A stretch of 64,000 nt of DNA from Chlorops oryzae. Lineage: Eukaryota; Arthropoda; Insecta; Diptera; Chloropidae. Position 1 is the first letter of the stretch, and every line of letters starts with the position of its first letter. This document shows, piece by piece, positions 45,246 to 57,541 of the stretch. The stretch spans positions 19,404,272 through 19,468,271 of the forward strand of contig CM035808.1 of NCBI GenBank assembly GCA_020466095.1, in the 5' to 3' direction. The notes under the pieces were generated by a model. It searched no databases. It saw only the letters and a list, made by a program, of their open reading frames with translations, and was not told the DNA's origin. The position numbers and the translations under genes are program-made.

Positions 45246-46855
45246 GTATGTATGTAGGTTTGTAGGAAATTTCAAAAACCGAATTTTTATGACAAAAAAT
45301 AATCCTAGCAATCTCAAAATATCAAAATGCAGTAGTAATAAAAATCAGATTTCGCAATTTTTCTCTTATCGGCTTCGAAAATCGTAAAATCAGCTTTAGG
45401 GTATAAGAAAAAATATCAGGAAAAACAAAAAAAAAAAACATGACGCTTCATCATTCAACCAAAATTTATGGCTCATTTTAATACCCTATCACACCTTCTT
45501 CGAGAATTCTTCAAACTGGCGATTCTTCTTAAATTGAAATTCTAACGCAACGCAGCGAGTTTGCCAAACACGCTAATCAATGGGGAAATCGAATACCAAA
45601 GCTGGAATTCTTCGCAATCTCCTCCCCGCCACGTTGCTGTATTGAATTTCAAATATCTTTATAAGATTTTTTTATTTCGAATATTTTCATTTCTCTTCTT
45701 TTAATTTTTGTATTCCGCCTTAGAAGCGTCCCTCACAAGAATTATAATTAGCATTTTATTGAAGCGAAATAACGCAAACGAAAAGAAAAAAAATCTCTTA
45801 ATCCGTTTTTTCGTTTGCTAAAAAAAATTGATAAATAATCGAACTGACAAAGAAGAAAGGAAACAAAAATACAAGAACTTAATTTTTGTAGACACGAAAT
45901 TAGCATATGAAAAATTTTGATTACATCCAGACAAACAAATGAACGTCAAGAGACGAGCAAAGCTTTTAATAAAATATTCCAGATATTTCGATTTCCAGTT
46001 TATTCTAGAAATGGCTCTTTTTTCTATACAACAACTCTCTTTACCAAAGTTCCTTCTTGAGTTCCCTCGTTATTCCACTCAACGTGGATAGCGCCCTATA
46101 TTTTGAGTTAGATCAGGCCCTGACCTTTTCGATATAATTTCAAATCTTTCTACTTTTTTGAGGTGTTCTATTCACTCAAGAACGCTTCTTTATTCCTTTT
46201 GTCTTTGATAAGGGCACTATTTTTTACTTTCCTCTGTTCGAGTTTGACATTTGATCTGCAAAAGGCTCTAGTCCCGTACTGCGGATATGATCGATGCTTC
46301 AAATAATTATAATCGATGTAATTAGTATTGCTTAGGAAGAAAAAGTAATCAAGAGAATACAAAATTATTGTACATTAAACTTGATGAATTTTTCAGTATG
46401 CAAAATAGTTGAATCCCATGAATCATCCAATCAATATATCCGACCTTTAAGTCGAAAAACGATTTCAGACTTAAAACGTCAAAAAAAAAAACAACGGCGA
46501 CGAGTTTTATTAAAACTAGACATGGAAAAAAAATTACATGCATAAATCATTTAAGGCGCAATCATTTAGGATTATTACTTTTTACGTAATTAGCCTCAAG
46601 TTGTTCGCGTTGTTGTAATTATAGCGTTTCTATATTTTTGTAACGCAATTATTATGGTTCTTGATGTGTTTTCATGCGTTGTGCTCAGTAATTCGTTTGA
46701 ATTTCGGCTTTAAATTGAAGTGAGTGGGGCTTAAAAGCATTAAGTTATTTCCGTTTGAACTTGTTTTTCATAATTCTAATTGATTTTGGTGTCTTTTGAC
46801 GCAAATTACATGATTGCATTTTAATTTCTTATACATATGTTCTTTGCACACAGCG
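45246..46855. other. Non-coding DNA
   Basis: AT-rich sequence; no exon or RNA gene recognised. Confidence 0.45.
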
Positions 46856-46857
46856 TA

Positions 46858-46929
46858 CACCGTGCGTATGAGTAACGAGGCTGATTGATGGATTATCTCA
46901 ATAAAAGCTCGTCGCTCATACGCACGGTG
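46858..46929. repeat. 72-nt hairpin flanked by TA: tiny MITE or microRNA-like precursor
   Basis: The arms CACCGTGCGTATGAG and CTCATACGCACGGTG pair perfectly for 15 bp. The stem continues through a wobble and one mismatch to ACGAG/CTCGT. The loop is about 20-24 nt. TA lies at 46856-46857 and 46930-46931. The size and stem suit a pre-miRNA, but TA on both sides equally suits a minimal Tc1/mariner-type MITE. The sequence is symmetric enough that strand cannot be chosen. Confidence 0.7.
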
Positions 46930-46931
46930 TA

Positions 46932-49165
46932 CCAAGGTGTATTATAAAAGTATTATTATTTTTCAATATATTTCGACGCTGATAAATGGTTTCTATTGCG
47001 AATGGTTCAAACTCAAATAAAGACACAAAAAAAGAGTCATCGATTTAAAAAAAAAAAGTGTGTTCTCTGACCACAACATGAATGGGGCTTTCAATAAAAT
47101 ATCTGAAATAGTGGTGCAACATAAAAAATCATTCTTAATAGTAGGGAAGAGCATTTCTGAAATTGCCAAAATGCTTTCGGCATTGCCAAAGCCAAGCCAA
47201 TTATCGTCGCCGCATTGAAGAAAGAGAGAGAAGGAGAGAGAGAGAGAGAGAGAGAAAGAGTGGTGGTGCACTTGCACTTTGAATTCTTGGCAAAGTCTTT
47301 GGTTTTTATTTCAAATTTACGAAACTATTGACAATTACCTTACCTGTTTGTGTCGGACTTTTTCTCTATAAAGAAGAAAAATAAAACAATTTTTATTTAT
47401 TTATTTTTATAAATTTAATTTAAAGTCCACAATTGATTGTGGCGTATTCAATTGGTGTGCCAGCTCAGTGAACGTAAATCACAAGTGGAAACTCATTCAT
47501 TCATCACTCGAAACGGGTCACTGATGATAGTCGTTGCGCAGTGACAAAACTTTTATTGAGCTTGCATTCAATTTTTTTGTTGTTTTTGCCCTAGCCAAGG
47601 GGATGAAAATACGACATACAGCTTTATAAAATAAAAAGTAAAAAGTAAAAAAATCAAAAATAAATGAAAAAATAGTGAAATCGAGAAAAAAAAGTCGCAA
47701 AGTGCCTTCACAATGACGTTCGACTAATCTACATGATCACTTCGGAGACGCCACATCCATCAGTAATTGGAATTAGCCTTTTTTTTTTGTTTGTTTGGCG
47801 TACGTCTTAAGCGCCATCCACAGCGTGTAGCATTAGATGTGCTGCCAAGTTTGCTGCTATCGTTGTTATTGTTGAATTGTTGTCGTTATTGTTATTGTTG
47901 TTGCTGTCATTGTTGTTATTGTTTTCGGCGTTGTTGTCACTCAAATCAGATTATCACTGCACGCGATTAAGTGGCGCAAGATAAACTCTCTTCGCGGTAC
48001 AAGCACTCAATTCAGTTTAGGTCAATTGCGACATGAGAAATGGACGTCTACATGCTTCAAATTGTTGACCACTATCCAATGCATCCGGAAAGACGAAAGT
48101 CAATCATTATTTGGCATTTGCTCAAGTTCGAGCCATACGTCAATGTACGAAGAGGTCAAATTGTATCGCAAATTCGTAAACTGCAAAAAAAAAAAATTAA
48201 GTAAAAAATAAATACAATATTCAGAGTGCAACCGTACGAATCTACGAGTACGTTGAGAGGTCAGTAGGGTATCGATGCTAATGGATCTGTCTTAAACACG
48301 GGTAAAGAGAATCATTGCCTCTCGAGACATGACAGCGGGGTTCTTGTCTTATCTAACTCTGCCTCAATTAGAGATGCGCGCGAATCTACATTGTTTGCTT
48401 TGAGCAGTGGGGAAAATTTCTCTTGCCTTTTTCTGTTTTCTTTTTGTTTTGTCGTCTTATATAAACTCATTTGGAAGCATATTTAATTAATTGTGCTCGT
48501 TATGATGTTCATTTTTGTTAAATTTTCAATTCATTTTCTACTTCTGCAAACACTTTTATGAATTGAAATAAATTTAGCCGTTTTTCTTTGGCTTGCGCAA
48601 CATTTTTATAGCTTTTTTGTGTTTTTGTGTTTTTTTTTTTCAAATGCAATTTTTTAACGATTTTTTTCAATTGAATATTAAAAAATGCATTGAAAAAGTT
48701 GCCGCGACTCATCCCTGTATCACTGTAAGAAAACGATAGAGAGCAAAAAAGAAAGAAAAAAAGAGTCATTAAATTGATTTTATCGTTGACATTGGGTATG
48801 ATAATTTTTCAATTTGCTTTTTAGCTCGACAAGTTTGTCGACTAGCAAATATTTGAAGAATGCATTTGTAAATCGTTTGATTGAATGATATATTGGCATG
48901 AAATTGATTAAGTTGCAGTACCGGAGATTCTTCATTCCTCCTTTATCATCGTGGGATAACATTTTTCCTCCCGACATTCGATAAAAACGTGCTGTTAAAG
49001 GGCGTGATAGCTTTGCTCGTGGCATTACAATGTATTGTTAACATTATCCGAATTACCCAAGATTAAAATAAAATTAACTATAAGGATCTGCAGTTCTATC
49101 GAAAATTTTATTATTGTCAAAAAAATATAGGTACTAAATACGAGGCCGTACGTGTATGTTACGAG
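46932..49165. other. Non-coding DNA with simple repeats
   Basis: It holds (GA)n at 47223-47262 and TTG/GTT runs at 47855-47940, which generate leucine/cysteine-rich frames. No gene is supported. Confidence 0.4.
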
Positions 49166-49364
49166 CAGTGTTGCCAGTTTAGAGGAATCTCGCCTAAATT
49201 AAAAGACATTTATAATTTTTGGTGGAGTCTTAGGGCAGAAAAGTAGGCAGGAAAATTTTTGTGGGACCTTATAAATCCAAGTTTTTGTTTTTAAAAGATT
49301 TCAAAATTTAATTTTAGACAATTTAGGTCTTTTTCTGAGGCACTAAGGGGAATATTTCCCTCTG
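49166..49364. mobile_element. hAT-like MITE, CACTGTTGCCA family, truncated copy
   Basis: It begins CAGTGTTGCCAGTTTAGAGG and follows the reverse of 56181-56394 through GAGTCTTAGGGCA, GGGACCTTATAAATCC and GGGGAATATTTCCC. It then lacks the final TGGCAACAGTG. It is therefore a one-ended relic. Confidence 0.75.
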
Positions 49365-51294
49365 ACTACGGTAGTCCCATGGGGCCATGTTCCTCTTTTA
49401 AAAAGTGGTTAACTTGAAAATCGAGCCATAAGTCAAAATCTACTAAATTTTTAGCTGAAAACTAAAACTATTCCGCCTTCATTATCGCCTAGATTACGCC
49501 CTTGACCACATACCTACATACATACATATACATATTTGGTGCTATAAATTCTTTGAGAAATATTTTTCGAATTAAATTCTCTCCTCTCGTTTATTTCTCA
49601 CATAAAATAATCAAAAATTTTTTGTCACTGAATTCATGCTGGCATAGTTAATGGTGTTAATTTGATTGCTTCGATCAATTGCTCAAAGATTCGCGTCTTT
49701 GCATAAGACAGCAACATGTTGTGCAACCCAATGAAGATGAATCGAACGCGGCTTGGCGTTGGCGGGCAATTAAAAGATTCAAAGTGCACGAAAAAAAAGA
49801 AGAAAAAAAAAACAATTTGAGAAAAAAATTAAATTTGAAAAGCGCCAATAAAATTGAAATTACAATACAATTTGTTTATTTTACGAGCAACTATAAAAAA
49901 AATACACACACCAAAACAATGACATTCACATGAAACACAGTTGCCTTTTTTGAGCTTTTTTTTGCCCCCCCGATACTTCACAAAGTACTTTTTCATGCTG
50001 CCTTTGAAATTACTGCGCTTCGTTGGCATTTTATTAGCATTTTTGTTTCCTTTTTTTTTTAATTTTTTTATTATTTTTTTTTTGTGCTCTTACTAATTAC
50101 AGCTATTTTAACGTTTTTATAGCGACATTTTGCACTGAATTAAATACAAAGCAAAATGGCAAAATTGCATAAAAGCCACGAAAAAAAAACGAAGGAATTA
50201 ATAAACCGACTCAAAAAAAAAAAAAAAAAAAAAACGGCATATAAATTCTCAATGCCAAAGGATACATAAAATATGCATTCAAATTAATTTTACGATTCGC
50301 CTAACTTGCGAGCGAATTTCTTTCAATTACTGCATGAAAAGGAAATAAAGAAAAAAATGTTTTTAAAAAATAAAAATCTTTATTGTATATCTTTTTAGAA
50401 AGACTTCAACATTGCCCGATTTTGTTTTGAAATAAAAACAAAAGTCGAAACATCGAGATTTTAATCGATTTATATAAAAATCTAGATCCGTCAGAGTTGC
50501 TTTGATTCAGAGATGTATTTTGATCTCTCTATTTCAGAAATTTATTCGGTAAGGATTTTGAACAATAACTGTCCGTCGAACTGCATTCGTTGAGGGAAGG
50601 ATTGTGCCATACCCGAGGTTTTATCGTTGGATTTGTATCACTCGGCTTTCAAGTAGTCAAGTTCTTATCTATCCTTTATCGTTCGTTTGCCTGTATGATA
50701 GCAGTGTTCTCTTTCTCTGATAACTCAGAGCTAAAAATTTTGCTATGACATCAATGGAGGCTTCCATTCCCACCAAACAGAATCTGGAAACGTCGTTATA
50801 AGCAATATTCCACTCGCATTTTGTTGTTCAGGAGGCAGTGGTCACTTAGAATTCCAGTAATGACTGTCATGTACGATCTGTTCAGATGTAAGTACACCGG
50901 AAATAATACTTTCGTGCTTGCTTGGTCCACATGGTCCATTTGGTGTTTGCAGGTCCCTCACAGGTTGCTTTTAAAAGACTTTTGCTGATAAATCCCTTCA
51001 GTCAATCGAGCCACCATAAAACTAGCGATTTCACCACCAGTCACTGGTGGGCGGAGGTTAGTCCCTCGCCTATCCACAATGCTGTCGAATTTAACATGGC
51101 AATGTCATTACCAGGGACAGGACGTCATTTTTTTATACGCTATCTTAGCATAGGATTTGGCTAGCAAATGAAGACATTTGTTTTCTCTAGTAGGAAAGGG
51201 CAGATATTCAGCTTGGGCAGGTGGACGGATCATTTCGCCGGTTGAATAGCACCAGCAATTGATGTGGTTGGAAGATTTTTTACTTTTTTACATA
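49365..51294. other. Non-coding DNA
   Basis: AT-rich sequence with long A/T homopolymers (for example 50212-50233). No gene is recognised. Confidence 0.45.
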
Positions 51295-51448
51295 AGGGGT
51301 ATTCAGAAAAGCGTTTTTAAAACGTTCGAAAGTAGGAAAATCGGAAAATTGCGACTTCTTAGCAATTTTTAAAGCTTTTTTGTATCTTGCACAACTTTTT
51401 AAGCAGTTAAAACTTTCCGATTTTCCGACGCCTTTTTGAATATCCCTA
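51295..51448. mobile_element. Diverged copy of the 8285-8454 near-palindromic MITE
   Basis: AGGGGTATTCAGAAAAGCG at the left and CGCCTTTTTGAATATCCCTA at the right mirror each other. The centre TTTTTGTATCTTGCACAACT matches the other copy. Part of the right arm, corresponding to ACGTTTTAACA, is deleted. Confidence 0.75.
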
Positions 51449-52174
51449 TTGAGAATATTTTCATATTTTCCCCCACTAAGCATCACTGAAGTAAGATGTA
51501 AATAGTGAATCATGAGAGAGTACAAATACTCACCAAGAGTGAGAAAAAAGGCTTCCCAGATTTGACTTGAAAAGAGTATAGTGACTTGTAAAATGGCTAC
51601 TCACCAAAGACTGGCATAATGGCAGCTCTCATATTTCGGTGGCGTCCTTCTGACTTCAGGGATATAAAAACTTGAGAAATTATAGAAGCTTATATATCCA
51701 AGGAGTACTTTAAAATAAGTATTCTTTATAACCAAAAATGTATACAAAAAAAAAAAAAAAATTGTTATAAGCCTCCTTTTCCTATTATAATAAGACCTTC
51801 ATACAATTCTTTACAACCGAAAGCACAATCAAAAGAAAAGAGAAATTCTGAATTAAATTTAATAAATTCTTGGATGAGTGGTAGCACTTCCTAAGTCACT
51901 TCAACCTTCGGTGCGTCCATAAATCATTTCTCATCTTTTTTTTTTTTTCTCTAAAAATTTTGGCCGTTCTTCCCAACCTAACCTTGAATGGTTCATTTTT
52001 CTTTGAAGCAAAGTGGCCAATAAAACATTTCGCATGTTTTGAATATAAAATAAAAACGTTCGTCTTAATAAAATTTCATTGCTAAATGTCATAAAAAGTT
52101 TTAGAAGCTACTTAAATTAAGTCCTAAAAAAAAATGAAATTTTTCTCAAACTTCTTTCTTCTCTTCTCTTGCAG
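51449..52174. other. Non-coding DNA
   Basis: Nothing recognised until the polypyrimidine tract that precedes the candidate exon. Confidence 0.4.
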
Positions 52175-52202
52175 CTGCGAGTATGTGAAACGCAAAATAA
52201 TG
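52175..52202 (+). other. Candidate 28-nt microexon
   Basis: A strong acceptor (CTTCTTTCTTCTCTTCTCTT then GCAG) ends at 52174 and a full donor GTAAGT starts at 52203, so 28 nt are defined on both sides. If the first base completes an upstream codon, the remaining 27 nt read CEYVKRKIM without a stop. A frame starting at the first base is also open; the third contains TGA. I cannot assign a gene. Both partner exons would lie far away or outside the window. A chance acceptor/donor pair is the alternative. Confidence 0.4.
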
Positions 52203-54596
52203 GTAAGTCCGATTTGAAAATAACTCATATTCTTTACAAAAAAAAAAAAATATATATTTAAGGGAAAAATAACACTGACATGTGTCACATTTTCAATCGC
52301 ATGACATTAGTAACCAACTTGAAGCTTCTCGTACTACTCTCTGTTTATAGTTTTCACGGGTTTTTTCTCTTTTTCTTCTTTTTCTTAACACATAAAAGCA
52401 TATACATAATATGATCAATATTATAATGTTTTCCTCTATACACTGTAAGAAGCACGAGAAAGAGATTAAAGGGGACGGGGGCGGAATGCGAAAAGTTTTC
52501 ACATTTTGCACCGCTCATAAATTAGCAGCATTAAATTAATAGCTCTTAAATAATTTTGGCAACGTGGAAGAGAAAATTTAATGCCATCGAGGCAGTATTT
52601 TTTTTTTCTTTTTTCTTGGCAACGAACAGGATGAAAGTGGGGGCGAATTGTGACGCTGAAGAGGGTCGCAATAGGTGAAGAAGAAAAATTGAGGAAGACT
52701 GCAGCAGAGAAAATTCGTTACAAAGTAAATTACAGAAGCAAGAAATTCTCGTGGGCATAAATTAGCGTAAGCCAATTTATTGGCGATATCAAAGAGGCTT
52801 TAATATATGTACATATATGCAAAGGTAGAAGAAGAGATGCCACTTCTTATTCAATCACTCTAGAAAAACAAAAAAATTATTTAAAAAAAAAAATCTAATA
52901 AACAAAAAAGTAATTGATAAACAATAAATAAATGAAAAGCAAAAAATGTGACCCAACGTTCGTCCCCTACACGTAAACAATGTTGACCTCAACGGAGGCT
53001 AGCTGTCGCGTTCAAATGGAATCAATCAAAATCAATTTCCATCATGCAATCAATTAATAACCACAAACAATTTTTCTTTCATATTTATTTTCAATTTTTT
53101 ATTTGCTATAGAGTCTCAGAAGTAATGGAAATTACATGCCATATATATATACATATTCCATTCGAAAAGCGTTCGCGAGAGATTCGCCAAATGACAGAAT
53201 AAATTGAATAAATCAAAAAAAGAAGAAATATTTGCAATACGCAAGACGTCCGTCGTCCGTCCGATCATTAACGTTGGAAAAGCTTTCAATTCTGATGACT
53301 CACTCAACTTATGCGCGACTCTTCAAAGCAATAATAATGGAAAGGCGTAGAAAATCACTTATCTCTCTCCAAATCTCACGTAAAAGTTCCATTTTTCTCA
53401 AATTATTTCGCGTCCCTACATTCCTTTGAATACAATATTTGTCCTTCAAGACGATAAGGGACGACCTCCATTAATAATTTCCCAAAAATAAAAATACGCC
53501 ACTCTATTACAAGAAGGAAGGAAATACAAAGAAAAAAGAATATTAGAAATTTCCTATATTTGTTTTAAGGTGACCATGTTCATCTCATCTCATCGTTTGG
53601 AATTGCTGTACGCCTCGAAGAACATTCGAATGTACTTACGTCAATTCTAAATGAGTTGAGCTTTCAATTTTATCACTCAACGCTCTGGACAAAAATTTTA
53701 CAATATTTTGTTCAAAAATTAATCACCATGCAACACAGAATGGACCATAACAAGTCCTTATTATTTCATAAACATCCGCCATGATGGAATGTAATTTTTT
53801 CCAGTGTATTGCGTTTTACTATTTCCTTCTTTGGCTTTTCCTGTTTTTCTTTTTTTTATTTTTTTTTTATTTTTTGCTTTCCATTTCTGTGTCCTTTTTT
53901 CGCCGAATGATTTTTGTATGTTCGCGTGAAGGACTCGTAAATGTTGAACTCGACTTTATCGACAAAGTAATTTCGGTAGTAGGGGAGCTCGAGACAATTG
54001 GGCGCCAACAATGGCTTCGGCGTCGCAGCAAATCGTTGCGTGTGCAGCGTCCTTCTATGGTATTTCTCTTTGGCGCTACTATTCCGTCGACACACAGCCT
54101 TACAAACACACGCACAAGCATACAAACGTACGTACATGCGAATATGCGTCCTGCTGCGAAGGCGAGCGTCAATCATTTCGAGAGTCGGCCTTCGCTGTTG
54201 AGCGAGCGAGTGAGTGCGTCGCATGCGAGAGGTATGTGTGTATGTATGTAATTCCGATGCGTCAGAATGGCGGCTCGAAATTCGGCTTGCTAGAAGCGTC
54301 GTCAATCGAACGGGTGGATGGATATCTCGATCAATTAAGAAGTGCGAAAATGCCACAAAATTATTGCATTATTATATTAGATTTTCCACCCCTACTAAAA
54401 AGAGTTTTGCCATTTCCGTAACGCAGGCAGACATTTGGGCCATAAATTTTTCCGGCGTCCATTTTGACATTTTTTCTTTTGGGCATTGTTTTGCCATTTC
54501 ACGTCCTTGTTGGGACAGATAAAGAGAAAAATCCTCAACGCATTTAAAAAGTCATTTCGTAATTATGTTAATAGTCAGTCCTTCTACGTGACTCTC
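52203..54596. other. Non-coding DNA; CG-richer patch near 54.0-54.3 kb
   Basis: Long overlapping frames exist on both strands at 53781-54421 (up to 166 codons). They lack domains and are mutually inconsistent. The patch could be regulatory or an untranslated exon, but nothing in the sequence proves this. Confidence 0.35.
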
Positions 54597-54599
54597 TCT

Positions 54600-54654
<55 letters not shown>

Positions 54655-54662
54655 TCTCTCTG
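54597..54662. repeat. (CT)n microsatellite
   Basis: A long CT run continues into TTCTCTCTTCTCTC-type imperfect repeats. The serine/leucine frame across it is a translation artefact. Confidence 0.95.
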
Positions 54663-55756
54663 TCCATCGCATACAATGACACGTTTATTACAAATGATAA
54701 TGGCGGCGCCAGTGTTTCCGCTTTACTTCAAGTTGCGCCACATTGCATTGCGTTAAAATTCAATTTCTCGCGAGCACACGCCCGTTCATTAGAGTCGCAA
54801 ATCACCTCCCCAGGGATTATATAGACACTAAAGTCCTTATTATTGTTGTTGTTGTTGTTGTTTTTAATTTTTGACTATACATTGACACGCAGTGTCAGGT
54901 CCTTAGCAGCGATTATTCCATTTCATTTGGGCCATCAAATTTTACTCAAATGAGCTTAGACAGTTGTGAGTCCCCCAGATTTTTTCGTTTTCATTTCATT
55001 CAGTTTCGAATTTGGTTTTTGTTAGTTTTATTCTGACCTTCAAATCTTTAGGGATAGTTAATTCCTTTCAACGAATTTCATTTTTAATTCCCACCGAAGC
55101 CACATGCAATCGAAATATGTGTGCCTGTTTGTATGTATGTATAAATGGCAGGAAGGAAAGAAGGATGGAAGGAAATCCAAAGGACGAACGTCTCGTCCTG
55201 GCCTAAAAAGTCAACGTTGCATACAGTTTGAAGCTCGAAATTCCATTAGGGTCGAATTACATTCACAACAACAACAACAACAACAGCAACACCAACAACA
55301 AAATTCTTAACGCGAAAATAAAGTCATGAAAGCACATTTGACGGGTATCCTTGCACAAAGAACGGTCAACGTAGTCGACATGTGTCAACATGCTTGATGT
55401 AAATGTATGACCGTTTTTTCTCCTTGATGTTCAGTATTCTTTCACAATGTTTGAACCGTTCATATGTACGAATGTTTGTAATCTTCTTCTTTGTGCCAGC
55501 GATTTACCAGCTTAGCTTTCACTTTTCCTACTTCGGTTGCCAACGTTGATGTCCAAATTCAACAAAATCAACAAATCATGGAGTAGACCCTATGCCCGGT
55601 ATTTTTCGCCCCTTGAAGTGAGTTTTGTTTTTAAGAACGAAAAAAAAAAAGAAAATTCTTTTCCTAAGAGAACTCTTCACATTCGAGGCACCTTATTGGG
55701 GGTCTTCGGATCGGACTGAGGGTCCCTTTTCGATATTATTTCAATCAATATTAGAT
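54663..55756. other. Non-coding DNA with TTG and CAA runs
   Basis: (TTG)n lies at 54841-54861 and (CAA)n at 55264-55300. No gene is recognised. Confidence 0.45.
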
Positions 55757-56028
55757 GCTGTTTTCAGTTTAGAAGAATCTCCTCTGAATTGAGGGATATT
55801 TTCGGTCTTTAGCGGACACTTGGGAGAGAAAAGTCGTAAGAGTTTTTTTTTTTTTATTTTAAGGCTCATAGTCTTCCATCCAGATAAAACTTTTTAATGG
55901 TTTAAACTTCAAATGATAGTCTTGAGGAGAGTTTAAATCAGGTTTATTAAATTTATATAAAAATTTTTGAAGCCTCGAAATAAAGCAAAGGAAACATATT
56001 TGTATGAGTTTAACTGACATGAAGACTA

Positions 56029-56687
56029 AGGATGGTAGTTACCAAAAAGTTTAAGCTAAGGCTAAATCCTAATCTTTCGAAGTAAAAGTGGTATGTAGTT
56101 ACCAAGTCAAATTAAACCGGTCTTAGAGATTTCGATATTCGAAAATGTGCTGCCACATTTTTAAATTTAATTCCAAAAACCACTGTTGCCAGATTTTTAG
56201 GGGAATATTCCCCTGAATGTCTCAAAACAAGATCAAAATTCTCCAAAATTTAATTTTAAAATTTTCCAAAAATAAAAACTTGGTCCCATAAGGTCCCATA
56301 AAATTTTCCCTGGCTACACTTTTGCCCTAAGACTCGACTAAAGATCATAACTGTCTTTTAATTTAGGGGAGATTCCCCTAAATTGGCAACAGTGCCAAAA
56401 ACATATGGGTTTTGCCATTTTCGAACACTCTTTCAAACTAGCAGGCTGATGGAAAAACGTTAAAATTTGAACAAAAGTATTTTTTTCTTTTGAATTTTTT
56501 TAAACATATGATTTTTTTTTTTTTTTGTTTAGCTTTTTCGGCTCTTTTCGAATTTTCGAACATTTTCATTCTTAAAATTTATGACTGCTTCGATGGGGTA
56601 ATAAACCAGGTTTAATTGATTTGGTAACTACGAAAATTTAAGCGAAAGCTAAGAATTTACCTAAACCGGGCTGGTAACTACCACCCT
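56029..56687. mobile_element. TA-flanked inverted-repeat element, AGGRTGGTAGTTACC ends
   Basis: The left end is AGGATGGTAGTTACC and the right end reversed is AGGGTGGTAGTTACC, with TA at 56027-56028 and 56688-56689. The related unoccupied sequence at about 61238-61252 reads GACTAAAGGAATATATTCG and confirms the insertion site. The element carries the hAT-like MITE 56181-56394 in its interior. Confidence 0.82.
56181..56394. mobile_element. hAT-like MITE, CACTGTTGCCA family, intact copy
   Basis: The ends CACTGTTGCCA and TGGCAACAGTG continue as about 35-bp imperfect arms rich in GGGGAATATTCCCC. The 8-bp duplication CCAAAAAC flanks it at 56173-56180 and 56395-56402. It is 214 bp and non-coding. 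Other copies are at 3000-3188 and 49166-49364. Confidence 0.92.
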
Positions 56688-56812
56688 TAAAGAATATATT
56701 CGACAATCTAAACTTTTGACGTTGAAGACCATGCTTCTTTTATTTCAAAATCAAATTTCAGGGAATTCTGACCTTTATTTGAGACATTCGGGGGATATTT
56801 TTCTTAAAAAAA

Positions 56813-57541
56813 AAAAAAACTGATTACATTATTTAATGCTCCCGGTAATTGCAGTCTGTAGGGTAGTGTGAAAGCTGAATGAGGAATCGAAAGCAAGGAA
56901 ATATGGAAGACCTGTAATAATAACTCGAAAGGAAGTAAAAAGGAACTGTTACCATTTGAGGCTTCCAGCACCACTGTGAATGGATAAATGCCAAAAATAT
57001 AGAGAAGGAAACGATTTTTTTTTTGGGTAAAGCATAAACTGCGATACATTCTCCTATATAAATAGTTTACATATACAAAGATACTGAAGTAAAGGAGCAC
57101 ATAAAAGCAAATTTGTGCACGGGTAAACGAAATTAGGATATGCTTTTGGGGTTGGACTGCATTTAGTTCATTGTATTCCTATCGTTGCGGATATATGTAC
57201 ATATGTACATTGTACAAGTCATATATAATGCTGTAGGTTTCTTTGTATACTGGTGCACTTAAATGAATTTAAGTTAAAATAAATATGGTTAAATGTGTCA
57301 AGGCCAACATGTGAGTTGGCTGGCAACTCGGTGTCTTGATAACTAGAAAGGAGTTTCAACCAGTTTTGTGGAAACAACATTTTCCTGCTTCTTTTTTCAT
57401 ATATTTTTTTATTATTATTATTTTTTTTTTTTTTTAAATATATTCCGAAAGCGTGGGCGACGTCCTCGAAAAAGGTCTCAAATTCCGTATTCATTTCATT
57501 CCCACCCCTCAAAAAACAACAACAAAAAATAACAGAAAGGA
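56813..57541. other. Non-coding DNA
   Basis: AT-rich sequence; frames at 56804-57100 and 57219-57512 have no domains. Nothing is recognised. Confidence 0.45.

Larger units (their letters stand above)
55757..56812. mobile_element. Old long relative of the CACTGTTGCCA hAT family, hosting later insertions
   Basis: The left margin (TGTTTTCAGTTTAGAAGAATC...TCTTTAGCGGACACTTGGGA) resembles the reverse-strand left arm of the 214-bp MITE. The right margin (TCTGACCTTTATTTGAGACA then TTCGGGGGATATTT) resembles its other arm. The interior 55861-56026 plus 56688-56740 is repeated at 61105-61285. I infer a longer, decayed member of the same family whose interior the small MITE has lost. The outer ends are too eroded to prove it. 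Confidence 0.5.

Noticed and set aside
53781..54421. Overlapping frames of 101-166 codons on both strands
   Set aside because: No domain, signal or splice context is seen; the frames overlap each other on both strands, and the sequence is CG-rich with T-rich and CATA repeats that suppress stops by composition.
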